In this document: in pieces, positions 19,601 to 27,905 of the stretch
Layout of the letters: the number at the start of each line of letters is the position of its first letter
How positions within the stretch are numbered: position 1 is the stretch's first letter
DNA from: Gammaproteobacteria bacterium
GTDB lineage: Bacteria; Pseudomonadota; Gammaproteobacteria; Competibacterales; Competibacteraceae
DNA: 64,000 nucleotides
Direction of reading: 5' to 3'
Assembly (NCBI GenBank): GCA_024235095.1
Contig: JACKNC010000001.1
Location: 2,915,503-2,979,502, forward strand
Notes under the pieces: model-generated
Databases searched by the model: none
What the model saw: only the letters and a program-made list of their open reading frames with translations
Told to the model about the DNA's origin: nothing
Translations under genes and position numbers: made by a program

Positions 19601-20475
19601 AAGTGCGGGTCGAGGGCCAGATCATCGTTCCCAAGGCCTATTTGAGTCCGGGTGGCGGCATGGACGGCGGTCCCAGCGCCGTCAAGTCTTCCGAGGATCT
19701 GGTGATTGTCAAAGATGCTGGAGGCCAAGCCAAGCCCGCCGCCAAGGGACCGGCGATTTTCGCCCAAGTAAGGGTCATCCTCGGAGACGATGTGAAAGTC
19801 AATACGCCGGTCTTCCAAGGTCAGTTCAAAGGCAATGTACTGGTCACGCAGACCCCGGAACTGGCTCCGCGCGCCAGTGGCAGCGCTGAGATTATCGCTG
19901 GAAAATACGATATTTATGGCACCGAAATCGACATTCAACGAGGCCGGGTATTGTTCAGCAACAGTCCGCTGGATAATCCGGGGCTGGACATGCGGGTGGC
20001 GCGGGAATTTAGCAGCGAACTTAGCGACACCACCACTGTAGGCGCCCAAGTGCAGGGTACGCTCAAGAAGCCGCAACTGACCCTGTTTTCTGATCCGGCA
20101 ATGCCCCAGGGCGATATTTTGTCCTACCTGGTGCTGGGTCGCGCGCCCAACGACGGCGGTAGCGGTGAGTCCGCAATGATGTTCAAGGCCGCCAGCGCCA
20201 TGGGCATCGGCGGCGGCGTGCTGGCCAAGGGTCTGGGTACGGCGGTTGGACTGGATAATGTCGACCTGAATACCGGAACCAATGGCAATGACGCCTCGCT
20301 GACGCTGGGTAAGTACCTGACCCCGGATCTGTATGTCGGTTATGGCGTTGGCTTGATGGACGCCGCGATGAGCACCATCAACATCAAGTACCGACTGTTT
20401 AAGGGCCTGACTTTTGAATCCAATAGCAGCGCGGACGGTTATGGCGCTGACTTAACCTATAGTTGGGAGCGGTAA
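16693..20475 (+). CDS. tamB: Translocation and assembly module protein TamB
   Basis: 1260 aa from a GTG that overlaps the tamA stop (GTGA). It has one N-terminal membrane anchor (ILFWVAAIPLFLLLLALSIAGF, about residues 10-31), a very long repetitive beta-rich periplasmic region and a C-terminal DUF490/TamB domain (about 930-1260). The end contains DLYVGYGVGL, then ITVKY-like INIKYRLF, then GADLTYSWER, as in the family. TamB spans the periplasm as a grooved beta structure and partners TamA. Length and gene order are typical. Confidence 0.93.
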   Translation: MSYARTLRRILFWVAAIPLFLLLLALSIAGFVISTETGLNSLLSLAQRVLPGQLSYNQASGRLIGPLHIEQFHYEDGSLQVALANVDLDWRPAELFDFAVNVTRLHFSGLELSLPPSKKAPPSDEPFTLPNVQLPVAITVADLQGREIRIQPAGVDPIVVNAVDLKVRTQEDGVHIEVLQAQSPLGEVRLSGQVNPIGAYPLQLQLAWKAITPDYGTFDGQGEVSGTVRDQLKLTQRVTGSAVLDLTGEVQQALVEPDWSAQVKLNVADLKPFVPDLAGKPLNVQVDAKGVMARFEGKGEIKATAPEIGPATLRFTAAGDEKAVRLDALKLTATDHPLTLEAKGDFQYAELRFNASGQWQSLVWPLTGPAQVQSAKGDFSAKGTPKDYEFQLAADVQGPEIPQGRWNLTGQGSDQAVRGVKLAGKTLEGTIEGTVDASWAPKIGWQATLAGNALNPGVQWKEVPGKLNLRLKSDGGLNGKLRANVLLEEFTGTLSGQALSGNADVSLLDQDLTIKALQLNAGAARLEAQGALTQRWDLRWKLNAPQLKALVPGLSGSVAGAGQLSGSRDRPQVAANFTVRNLQQGATQIQQLTGEAKVDVGGVNRSQIKLAGQGLVLGGQRWKTVNLDGGGTPDAHELKAELAGDPGRFALALVGKLQMPALVWEGRITQLTAKDTVAGAWSLDKAVAVQASAQKARLDNACLASAPTRLCVQGQWNGASGFNGRAQLQDLRPDRFKSFFPPGVNLTTHVNAQADVSGKPNGSIQGKANLDIAPGNLSMVADGRTLRFTLNGGGFQAQTDGRTATAQVKLDLAKTGQLQADAQIQDPLGAARLNGKVNAAITDLGLISVFVPQIQDVKGQVRADVKVTGAMPKLALRGAVRLENAGATIPDAGLILQDLQLTATSDGQGPLQLTGSVQSKPGQLKLSGAIDPLKPQANLNIQGQDFQAFNTRDIQVQISPDLKLDITRQQVRVEGQIIVPKAYLSPGGGMDGGPSAVKSSEDLVIVKDAGGQAKPAAKGPAIFAQVRVILGDDVKVNTPVFQGQFKGNVLVTQTPELAPRASGSAEIIAGKYDIYGTEIDIQRGRVLFSNSPLDNPGLDMRVAREFSSELSDTTTVGAQVQGTLKKPQLTLFSDPAMPQGDILSYLVLGRAPNDGGSGESAMMFKAASAMGIGGGVLAKGLGTAVGLDNVDLNTGTNGNDASLTLGKYLTPDLYVGYGVGLMDAAMSTINIKYRLFKGLTFESNSSADGYGADLTYSWER

Positions 20476-20593
20476 ATGTCCATGCAGTGTTTTGCACAAT
20501 CTGGCTATCTTCATGAATGTAGCATGTTTATTCTAATTTTTAGGGTTAGGCTTTTGTTATGGTGAACGATCAACATCACTCAGGACGACGCCC

Positions 20594-22396
20594 ATGCCCA
20601 CTTATACCGCACCTGTTCGCGACATGCAGTTTATCCTGCATGAACTGCTCAAAATCGACCGTTACCAGGATTTGATTCCCGGTTTCGCCGAGGCAACCCC
20701 GGATACCGTCGCCGCCATTCTCGATAGCGCAGCGCAACTCAGTCAGGAGGTCTTGCAGCCGTTGAATGCGGTCGGCGACCGGGAAGGTTGTCGGTTGGAG
20801 AACGGTCGCGTGGTCACGCCCACCGGCTTCAAAGAAGCCTATCAGGTGGTCATCGATGGCGGCTGGACCGGATTGATCGGCGATCCGCATCACGGTGGCC
20901 AGGGTCTGCCCTATGTGCTGGGGCTGGCGGTCAGCGAAATGATGGCCTCGGCCAACATGGCGTTCACCATGTACCCCGGCCTGACCAGCGGCGCCATTGA
21001 AGCCATCGAAATCGGCGGTTCGGATGAACAGAAGAATCTCTATCTGCCACCGATGATCAGCGGTCAATGGACTGGCACCATGAACTTGACCGAGCCGCAT
21101 TGCGGCACCGATCTGGGTTTGTTGCGCACGAAAGCCGAATCGCAATCGGATGGCGGCTACCGTATTACCGGAACCAAGATCTTCATCTCCGCCGGTGAGC
21201 ACGATCTGGCGGAAAATATCATCCATCTGGTGCTGGCCCGCATTCCCGGCGGCCCAGACGGGGTTAAGGGCATCAGCCTGTTTATTGTCCCCAAATTCCT
21301 GGTCCATCCCGATGGCAGCCTCGGCGACCGTAACGCGGTGAGTTGCGGTGCGCTGGAGGAGAAAATGGGCATCCACGGCAACGCCACTTGCGTCATGAAT
21401 TACGATGGAGCGGTCGGTTATCTGCTCGGCGAAGAACACAAGGGCCTCAGAACCATGTTCATCATGATGAATGCGGCCCGCCTGGGTGTAGCCGTGCAGG
21501 GACTGAGTCAGGGAACCGTGGCTTATCAAAACGCCGTGACCTATTGCCAGGAACGGCTGCAAGGTCGGTCTTTGACCGGCGCCAAGCATCCTGATCTCGC
21601 GGCGGACCCGATCATTGTCCATCCTGATATTCGCCGGATGTTGATGACCGTTCGGGTCTTTCAGGAAGGCGCGCGGGCGTTGGCCTATTGGGCCGGTTTG
21701 CAGGTGGACATTACCCGCAAGCATCCCGACCCGGAGACGCGGCGCAAGGCCGATGACTTGCTGGGCCTGCTGACGCCGGTGATGAAAACCTATTTCACCG
21801 ACACCGGTTTCACTGCTACGAATTTGTGCCTGCAATGTTTCGGTGGCCATGGCTACATCGCGCAATGGGGCATGGAGCAGTTCGTGCGCGACGCCCGCAT
21901 TACGCAGATTTACGAAGGCGCCAACGGCATCCAGGCGCTGGACCTGGTCGGGCGGAAACTGCCGGCTAACAAGGGCCGCGCGATTCAGTTCTTCTTTACC
22001 GTGGTTGGCGGCTTCTGCGAGAAGTATGAGAACAATGCGGCGCTGTCGCCCTTCGTGAAACCACTGACCGAGGCGCTGGAACGCCTGGTCACTGCGACCC
22101 AGTGGCTGATGCGCCACGCCATCTCCAACCCGGATAATGGCGGTGCGGTGTCGATGGATTATTTATACATGGTGGCGCTGGTGGCGCTGGGTTATCAATG
22201 GGCGCAAGTCGCGCGTATTTGTGAGAACCAGCTTTCCAACCCGGATGATGACAGCTTCGATCGCCGGTTTTACCAGAACAAGCTGGTGTGCGCCGGATTC
22301 TTCATGGACAAGGTGCTGCCGGAGACTATGGCCCATCTGGCCCGGATCGAAGCCGGTGCGGATTCATTGATGAGGTTGGACGCCGAAGTGTTTTGA
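20594..22396 (+). CDS. Acyl-CoA dehydrogenase (long, ~600-aa type)
   Basis: 600 aa flavoprotein that oxidises an acyl-CoA to the enoyl-CoA. The FAD/substrate motif MNLTEPHCGTDLGLLRT is at about 155-172. The likely catalytic base is Glu441 in QIYEGANGIQALDL, and FGGHGYI precedes it. Length and an extra C-terminal helical domain place it with the FadE/DmdC-like group, which acts on fatty acyl or 3-methylthiopropanoyl-CoA; the substrate cannot be read from sequence. It has its own 118-bp AT-rich upstream gap. A long open frame antisense to it is a shadow. Confidence 0.9.
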   Translation: MPTYTAPVRDMQFILHELLKIDRYQDLIPGFAEATPDTVAAILDSAAQLSQEVLQPLNAVGDREGCRLENGRVVTPTGFKEAYQVVIDGGWTGLIGDPHHGGQGLPYVLGLAVSEMMASANMAFTMYPGLTSGAIEAIEIGGSDEQKNLYLPPMISGQWTGTMNLTEPHCGTDLGLLRTKAESQSDGGYRITGTKIFISAGEHDLAENIIHLVLARIPGGPDGVKGISLFIVPKFLVHPDGSLGDRNAVSCGALEEKMGIHGNATCVMNYDGAVGYLLGEEHKGLRTMFIMMNAARLGVAVQGLSQGTVAYQNAVTYCQERLQGRSLTGAKHPDLAADPIIVHPDIRRMLMTVRVFQEGARALAYWAGLQVDITRKHPDPETRRKADDLLGLLTPVMKTYFTDTGFTATNLCLQCFGGHGYIAQWGMEQFVRDARITQIYEGANGIQALDLVGRKLPANKGRAIQFFFTVVGGFCEKYENNAALSPFVKPLTEALERLVTATQWLMRHAISNPDNGGAVSMDYLYMVALVALGYQWAQVARICENQLSNPDDDSFDRRFYQNKLVCAGFFMDKVLPETMAHLARIEAGADSLMRLDAEVF

Positions 22397-22583
22397 GATG
22401 GAGTTTGTGGCGCTTGTTTCGCGTCTCGCGGCGCGGATCGGGCAGGTGGGCAAAATACGGGTTGGGGTCCAGTCATTGATTCGGTAGTGGAGAAATTCCG
22501 CCCGTCGATAATGATCATCGGCCAAATCATGATAGAGTCAAATAGGATTTTGCAAAAGACTCAGGTTTTGAAGAGGCCGATCC

Positions 22584-23501
22584 TTGAACAATCTTCCGCT
22601 CATTCTCGGCGCGCTGGGGCCAATTTTCGCCTCGATCCTGCTGGGTCTGGGCTTGCGGCTGACGGGCTTTCCCGGCGACGGATTCTGGCCTGCCGCTGAA
22701 CGCCTGACCTATTTCCTGCTGTTTCCCGCGCTGTTGGCGCATCGACTGGCGCTGGCGCGATTGGGCGATTACGCCGTGGGGTCAGTGGCCACAGTAATCG
22801 GCGCCTTGCTATTGATCATGACGGCGTTGGCCTACCTCCTGCGCCCCTGGCTCAAGGTCGACGGGCCGGCATTTACTTCGGTTTATCAGGGAACCATTCG
22901 TTTCAACACTTACGTCGGGTTGGCTGTGGTGCTGGCGGTCTTCCATGCCGAAGGCGTGACGGTGGCGGCGCTGATCATGGCGATCATGATTCCGCTGATC
23001 AACGTATTGTGCGTATTGGTGCTCAGCGCCCATACGAGTGGTTCATGCACCGCAGCGGGCATTGCGCGAAGTCTGAGCACGAATCCGCTGATTCTGGCCT
23101 GTCTGAGCGGGATTGGCCTCAATGTCAGCGGGATCGGGTTACCCTGGGGATCGGCAGCGGTGCTGGACATTCTGGCGCGGGCAGCCCTGCCGCTTGGCCT
23201 GCTGGCGGTAGGCGCGGGATTGCGGCTGGATGGATTATCCCGTCCGGGTTTACTGGTGACGGCCAGTGTGTTGAAACTGCTGGTTCTGCCCATGGTTATG
23301 GCGCTATTGTGTTTCATCGTACAACCGGGACGCCTGGAGACCGCGGTGTTGATGACGTTTGCCGCCTTACCCGGTGCCTCCGCCGCTTATATCCTGGCGC
23401 GGCAAATGGGCGGCGACGCCTCGCTCATGGCGGCCATTATCACCGTCGAAACCGCGTTAGCGCTGGTGACGTTGCCCGCCATCCTGGTTTGGGTGGTTTA
23501 A
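22584..23501 (+). CDS. AEC family permease (auxin efflux carrier-like)
   Basis: 305 aa starting at a TTG preceded by GAAGAGG (22570-22576); no ATG fits. About ten hydrophobic helices in two five-helix halves, with the GAGLRLDGL and LPGASAAYILARQMGGD segments typical of AEC transporters (MdcF-like). These carry organic acids or other small anions. Its stop is only 1 bp before the cobU start, so it looks like the first gene of the cobalamin operon, an unusual partner. No cobalamin riboswitch sequence was seen in the 187-bp region upstream. Family secure, substrate unknown. Confidence 0.85.
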   Translation: MNNLPLILGALGPIFASILLGLGLRLTGFPGDGFWPAAERLTYFLLFPALLAHRLALARLGDYAVGSVATVIGALLLIMTALAYLLRPWLKVDGPAFTSVYQGTIRFNTYVGLAVVLAVFHAEGVTVAALIMAIMIPLINVLCVLVLSAHTSGSCTAAGIARSLSTNPLILACLSGIGLNVSGIGLPWGSAAVLDILARAALPLGLLAVGAGLRLDGLSRPGLLVTASVLKLLVLPMVMALLCFIVQPGRLETAVLMTFAALPGASAAYILARQMGGDASLMAAIITVETALALVTLPAILVWVV

Positions 23502-23502
23502 A

Positions 23503-24051
23503 ATGAATCGCGAATCGACGATCATGCATCCCATGAAAGAATTCATTCTCGGCGGCGCCCGTTCCGGCAAAAGCGCTTTCGCTCAGCAACGAGCGATGGC
23601 CAGCGGTCTGCCCGTTATTTATCTGGCGACCGCCCAGGCGGGCGATCCGGAAATGGCTGAGCGCATCGCCCGTCATCGCGCCGAACGTCCAGTTGACTGG
23701 AGTCTGGTGGAAGAACCACTGGCGATGACCGCGGCCTTACGCGCCCATGCCGCTCCCGACTGTTGCCTATTGGTCGATTGCCTGACCCTGTGGCTGAACA
23801 ATCTGTTGGCCGCCAGTGACTCGCGTTTATCTGATGAAATCAGCGCTTTGTTGAAAATCCTCCCGACGTTGCCTGGTCACATCCTGCTGGTCAGCAACGA
23901 AGTCGGCCAGGGCATTGTTCCCGCCAACCCACTGGCCCGGCGGTTTCGCGACGAAGCGGGCTGGCTGCACCAGGCGGTTGCCGCCCGCTGCGATCGCGTG
24001 ACTTTTATCATTGCGGGCTTACCTCTCACTCTCAAGGACCGTTTCGCATGA
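23503..24051 (+). CDS. cobU: Adenosylcobinamide kinase / guanylyltransferase CobU
   Basis: 182 aa bifunctional enzyme that phosphorylates adenosylcobinamide and attaches GMP to form AdoCbi-GDP. The P-loop LGGARSGKSAFA lies at about residues 17-28, with the LVDCLTLWLNNLL and VSNEVGQGIVP motifs further on, all CobU signatures. Starts at 23503, 23524 or 23533 are possible; none has a clear ribosome site. First of four overlapping cobalamin genes (4-bp overlap with cobT). Confidence 0.93.
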   Translation: MNRESTIMHPMKEFILGGARSGKSAFAQQRAMASGLPVIYLATAQAGDPEMAERIARHRAERPVDWSLVEEPLAMTAALRAHAAPDCCLLVDCLTLWLNNLLAASDSRLSDEISALLKILPTLPGHILLVSNEVGQGIVPANPLARRFRDEAGWLHQAVAARCDRVTFIIAGLPLTLKDRFA

Positions 24052-25091
24052 GTCACCACTGGTTTGACGACCCGATTCCCACCCCCGATGAAACGACACG
24101 TGCCGCCGCCCGTGAACGTCAGGCGCAATTGACCAAGCCGCCCGGTTCACTGGGCCGGCTGGAGGAACTGGGCGTCGCCTTGGCGTCCATGCAGCGCACC
24201 CAGCAACCGCGTATCGAACAGGTCTGGATTACCGTATTCGCTGCTGACCACGGCGTAGTCGCCGAAGGCGTATCCGCTTTCCCGCAAGCGGTGACTGCTG
24301 AAATGGTGCGCAATTTCGCCCGGGGCGGGGCGGCGATCAGTGTATTAGCCCATGAGTGGGGCGCGCGATTGGATGTGGTGAATGTAGGGACGGCGCAACC
24401 CCTGGAAGAATTGCCCGGCGTACTGGACGCCCGAGTGGGTCCCGGCACGGCCAATTTCGTTCACGAACCGGCCATGCGCGTTGAACAAGTGCATGATGCG
24501 CTGATGGCGGGTCACCATGCGGCGGATCGCGCGGCCATCAACGGCGCACAGTTATTCATTGGCGGGGAGATGGGCATTGGCAATACCACGAGCGCTGCGG
24601 CCATCGCCTGTTCCTTGCTCGGTCGTCCGGCTGCGCAACTGGCGGGACCTGGCACGGGACTGGACACGGTGGGCGTCACCCGCAAGGCGCTGGTGATTGA
24701 ACGCGCTTTGGCGAAGTTGCGCAGCGACAAGCCGCTGGAAGTATTGCAACGGTTGGGAGGATTCGAAATTGCCGCGTTGACCGGCGCCTATTTACGTTGC
24801 GGTCAATTGAGCTTACCGGTTTTGGTGGACGGATTTATCGCTACGGTTGCGGTGCTGGTCGCGGTGCGCTTGCGGCCGGAACTGGCGCACTGGCTGTTTT
24901 ACGCCCACTGTTCCGCCGAACCGGGACACCGCCGCTTGCTGGAAGCGCTGGACGCAAAACCCCTGCTCGACCTGGAGATGCGTCTCGGCGAAGGGAGTGG
25001 CGCGGCGGTTGCCCTACCGATCCTGCGCGCTGCCGCCGCTCTGCACGCCCGCATGGCGACCTTTGATGAGGCGGGAGTTTCGCAGGCATGA
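24048..25091 (+). CDS. cobT: Nicotinate-nucleotide:dimethylbenzimidazole phosphoribosyltransferase CobT
   Basis: 347 aa, typical CobT length. It activates the lower ligand base to alpha-ribazole phosphate. Visible hallmarks are KPPGSLGRLEELG near the N-terminus, VFAADHGVVAEGVSAFPQ, GEMGIGNTTSAAA and the GPGTGLD loop; the catalytic Glu of the family lies in the C-terminal part (LGEGSGAA). It overlaps cobU and cobC by 4 bp each. Confidence 0.95.
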   Translation: MSHHWFDDPIPTPDETTRAAARERQAQLTKPPGSLGRLEELGVALASMQRTQQPRIEQVWITVFAADHGVVAEGVSAFPQAVTAEMVRNFARGGAAISVLAHEWGARLDVVNVGTAQPLEELPGVLDARVGPGTANFVHEPAMRVEQVHDALMAGHHAADRAAINGAQLFIGGEMGIGNTTSAAAIACSLLGRPAAQLAGPGTGLDTVGVTRKALVIERALAKLRSDKPLEVLQRLGGFEIAALTGAYLRCGQLSLPVLVDGFIATVAVLVAVRLRPELAHWLFYAHCSAEPGHRRLLEALDAKPLLDLEMRLGEGSGAAVALPILRAAAALHARMATFDEAGVSQA

Positions 25092-25693
25092 ATGACTTTA
25101 CCATCGTCGATTTGTTACGGCATGGCGAACCGGAAGGCGGACAAAAATTTCGGGGGGCAATCGATGATCCCTTGAGTGCGCGCGGTTGGGAGCAGATGCG
25201 CGCAGCGGTTGGCGACTATCGGGAATGGGAAACCATTATCAGTTCGCCGTTGATCCGTTGCGCGGCGTTTGCCCAGGCGCTGGCGCAACAGTTGACCCGC
25301 CCACTGGAAATTGTGGAGGACTTCACTGAAATCAGTTTCGGCGTTTGGGAAGGGCGTTCGGTGGCCGAGGTGCATGATGCCGAACCACAAGCGCTGGGGC
25401 GCTTCTGGCGCGATCCGGTTGCCTGGCCGATTCCCGGCGGCGAACCGGTTGTGGACTTCGACCGGCGCATCGCCCGGGCCTGGACCGATCTGCTGAAACG
25501 TTATCAGGGCCGGCATGTGTTGCTGGTCGCGCATGGCGGCGTCATTCGCATGGTGTTGCGGCAACTGCTGGATATGCCGGTGCGGCGCATCTGGCGCATC
25601 GAGGCGCCTTTTGCTTCACTTACCCGGATGCGGGTGCATTGCGACCCCGAGGCCGAACCGCATCTGGTGTTTCACAACGGCTGCCTGGCATGA
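25088..25693 (+). CDS. cobC: Alpha-ribazole phosphatase CobC (histidine phosphatase)
   Basis: 201 aa member of the histidine phosphatase superfamily. The phosphohistidine motif is LLRHGEPEG (about residues 9-17), and the second conserved His is in LLVAHGGVIRM. Given its place between cobT and cobS with 4-bp overlaps on both sides, it most likely removes the phosphate from alpha-ribazole phosphate or adenosylcobalamin phosphate. Other phosphatases share the motif, so the assignment rests partly on context. Confidence 0.88.
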   Translation: MNDFTIVDLLRHGEPEGGQKFRGAIDDPLSARGWEQMRAAVGDYREWETIISSPLIRCAAFAQALAQQLTRPLEIVEDFTEISFGVWEGRSVAEVHDAEPQALGRFWRDPVAWPIPGGEPVVDFDRRIARAWTDLLKRYQGRHVLLVAHGGVIRMVLRQLLDMPVRRIWRIEAPFASLTRMRVHCDPEAEPHLVFHNGCLA

Positions 25694-26439
25694 TCCGTCC
25701 CCTGGCGCTGGCCTTGCAACTACTGACCCGACTGCCGGTTCCCACCCTGACCGCGCCGCCGCAACCCTGGGAACTGGGGCAGGCAGTGCTGTTTTTTCCA
25801 TTCGTGGGCTTGCTGATCGGCGCGTTGCTGACCGGATTGCATACAGCGCTGTGGTGGGCTGATCCCGGAGTGCTCGCGGCGCTGATGCTGGCGGTCTGGG
25901 TGTTGTTGACGGGCGGTTTGCACCTGGATGGGCTAGCCGATACCGCCGATGCCTGGATCGGCGGACAGGGTGACCGGGAACGCACCCTGGCGATTATGAA
26001 AGATTCGCACAGCGGCCCAATGGCTATTTCCGCGATCGTGTTGGTCCTGCTGAACAAGTTCGCCGCTTTACAGATGCTGCTGGCTGGCGATGCGCAGAAT
26101 GCGTTGTTGCTGGCTCCGGTATGGGGTCGCGCCACGATTGTGCTGCTACTGGTGACAACACCGTATGTGCGGCCTGATGGGCTGGGTTCCCCGTATGCCG
26201 ATACACTGCCGTGCGTGAGCAACGGCTTGCTGGTCAGCTCCATTGCGATAGCGACCCTTTTCCTGCTGGGGTGGTCGGGCGGCCTCCTGCTGGTTGTATT
26301 GGGTATGGGCTTTCTTGGCTTACGCCATGCCTGGCTGACGCGGCTGGGCGGCGTTACAGGCGATATGCTCGGCGCAACCTGCGAATTAATAGAAACGCTA
26401 ACGTTGTTGACGCTAGCGTTGTTGGTTGACGATTTTTAA
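25690..26439 (+). CDS. cobS: Adenosylcobinamide-GDP ribazoletransferase CobS
   Basis: 249 aa from the ATG at 25690 (overlapping the cobC stop); a longer frame from 25639 is inside cobC. An integral membrane enzyme that joins AdoCbi-GDP and alpha-ribazole in the last step of cobalamin assembly. Seen are the N-terminal LALQLLTRLPVP, the metal-binding HLDGLADTADAW and the MKDSHSGPMA motif, plus several hydrophobic helices. Last gene of the AEC-cobUTCS unit. Confidence 0.94.
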   Translation: MIRPLALALQLLTRLPVPTLTAPPQPWELGQAVLFFPFVGLLIGALLTGLHTALWWADPGVLAALMLAVWVLLTGGLHLDGLADTADAWIGGQGDRERTLAIMKDSHSGPMAISAIVLVLLNKFAALQMLLAGDAQNALLLAPVWGRATIVLLLVTTPYVRPDGLGSPYADTLPCVSNGLLVSSIAIATLFLLGWSGGLLLVVLGMGFLGLRHAWLTRLGGVTGDMLGATCELIETLTLLTLALLVDDF

Positions 26440-26463
26440 GTTTTAAGCTTGCTGACAGGTTTT

Positions 26464-26883
26464 CTACCAAGTTAAAGTCTGCGTTCCGTCCTTGAACAAG
26501 GCAGCGCCGGTCAGTTCCGGTTTGCCCACTTGAACGCCCGGCAAGAGATCGCTTTTCTTAACGCCATAATGCTTCATGCACATCGGACAGGCGATGACCA
26601 CGCCGCCTTTGCTCAAGATTTCATCCAGCTTTTTTTGCTGCTCTTCGTATTTCGCGGCATTAGTCTTGTCGCCGACATGAACCCCCTTGTCATTCAAAAA
26701 AATAGTCAGAGGATGGCCCCGCTCCATTTGCGCCTTGCCAAAGGTGATCGCCATGTTAGCGCGATGGGCGTCGTCAGTCGTCATGTTCACGAACAGCGGA
26801 TCGGCATCGCCCGCCAGCGCGGGAGTAGCTATACTACTGACCATCAGGGCTAAAACCAGCAATAAGGTATTCACGAATTTCAT
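26464..26883 (-). CDS. Periplasmic DsrE/F-like family protein
   Basis: 139 aa with a clear signal peptide (MKFVNTLLLVLALMVSSIA, cleavage after PALA at residue 24). The rest is a single DsrE-like alpha/beta domain with two cysteines, C99 and C102, in VVIACPMCMKHYGV. DsrE-like proteins handle sulfur relay; exported single-domain versions are common in sulfur-using proteobacteria but have no settled role. It is convergent with cobS, only 24 bp apart, and has its own promoter region on the far side. Confidence 0.8.
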   Translation of the reverse strand: MKFVNTLLLVLALMVSSIATPALAGDADPLFVNMTTDDAHRANMAITFGKAQMERGHPLTIFLNDKGVHVGDKTNAAKYEEQQKKLDEILSKGGVVIACPMCMKHYGVKKSDLLPGVQVGKPELTGAALFKDGTQTLTW

Positions 26884-27422
26884 GTTCTTTTCCTGTACAA
26901 TGAGATTGAGTTGAAGACCGGTTTAACACCAATCGGCGCCGATTCTAACCCATCGATTATCATGTTCGCTTTGTCAATCCGCATTCACAATCAGCACAAA
27001 TGAATGTAAGACAGCCACGCCTACGCGCGCGGATCTTCGACTCGCCCGCCAAAATCCACTCTAAATTTCAGAGCAAATTTCTTTGCACTTTTAACATAAA
27101 TTTTTTTATAAATTAATTGTTTAATTTTACTGTATTTGTTTTTAAGTCTTCCGGCAGCGTGTAGCGACTAAGGAAATCCTACCAATTAGGATAATTTGAA
27201 CAGGTTGGCATTCTGCTTGCTTATAGTCTTTAACAGTTAATGAGTCTATGAGTGCGATTTTATTTGTTTTATTAAAAACAAAAATATATTTTTTATTTGA
27301 GAATTATTATCATTTATAATATAATGCTTCCACTGTAGAAATGCCGACAATGGTCGCCACGCGGCCATCAACGCAGCTTACCTGGTTCGGCGAGTAGCAA
27401 ATATTTGTTTCATTAAGATAAA
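26884..27422. other. 539-bp AT-rich divergent promoter region
   Basis: No gene on either strand. It separates the minus-strand DsrE gene from the plus-strand iron operon. The segment 27085-27330 is strongly AT-rich. The only site I can argue for is the Fur-box-like promoter at 27297-27327. Confidence 0.6.
27297..27327 (+). promoter_or_regulatory. Putative Fur-regulated promoter of the ferritin-feo operon
   Basis: TTGAGA (27297-27302) and TATAAT (27322-27327), with a 19-bp gap, could be -35 and -10 boxes; an overlapping TATAAT is at 27317. Between and over them, 27301-27319 matches the 19-bp Fur consensus (GATAATGATAATCATTATC) at 13 positions by hand count. Fur repression of iron uptake genes is well established; its action here is inferred. 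The start codon lies about 95 bp downstream. Confidence 0.5.
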
Positions 27423-27905
27423 ATGGTGAATACAAGCATGAATCAAGCATTCGACAAAGACGCTGCGATCCGAGTATTGAACCGGATTCTCGAACTGGAG
27501 CTAGCGGGCGTAGTGCGCTACACCCACTACGCGCTGATGGTGTACGGCTACAATCGCATCCCGATCGTCGGTTGGCTGAATGCGCAAGCGGATGAAAGTC
27601 TGCTCCATGCCCGTCAGGCCGGGGAGTTGATCACCAGCTTGGGGGGACACCCATCGCTCGATATCGGCCCGCTGCTGGAAACGCACCAGCATGACATCGG
27701 CGATATCCTGCGGGAATCGCTGGCGCATGAGGGTGAAGCGCTCAAGGCATACTACGAACTGCTTGACGTGGTGCGCGACAAGGACGTGCGGCTGGAAGAA
27801 TATGCTCGCACCCAGATTGCTGAGGAGCAAACTCATCATGATGAGGTGGACAAAATGCTGCGAGCGCCGGCTCAAACCCGGACGGCGGTGGAGGAAGCTA
27901 AATGA
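27423..27905 (+). CDS. Bacterioferritin-like ferritin-fold protein
   Basis: 160 aa four-helix ferritin-like protein, expected to oxidise and store iron. Candidate diiron ligands are E24/E26 in LELELAG, E58 and H62 (ADESLLHA), E103/E105 (HEGEAL) and E135 with H138 (EEQTHH). The first ExxH of classical bacterioferritin appears here as ExxxH, so the site geometry or family branch may differ, and a haem ligand cannot be confirmed. First gene of an operon: it overlaps feoA by 4 bp. A start at 27438 is also possible. Confidence 0.85.
   Translation: MVNTSMNQAFDKDAAIRVLNRILELELAGVVRYTHYALMVYGYNRIPIVGWLNAQADESLLHARQAGELITSLGGHPSLDIGPLLETHQHDIGDILRESLAHEGEALKAYYELLDVVRDKDVRLEEYARTQIAEEQTHHDEVDKMLRAPAQTRTAVEEAK

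Noticed and set aside
20576..22117. 513-aa open frame antisense to the acyl-CoA dehydrogenase
   Set aside because: It is a codon-bias shadow: no recognisable domain, His/Gln/Ala-rich composition and no ribosome site, while the plus strand has a complete enzyme with catalytic motifs.
22397..22583. Cobalamin riboswitch before the permease-cob operon
   Set aside because: No B12-box (GCCACTG-like) sequence or matching stem arrangement was found. A GATAATGATCATC segment at 22508-22520 recalls a Fur box, but the second half is poor.
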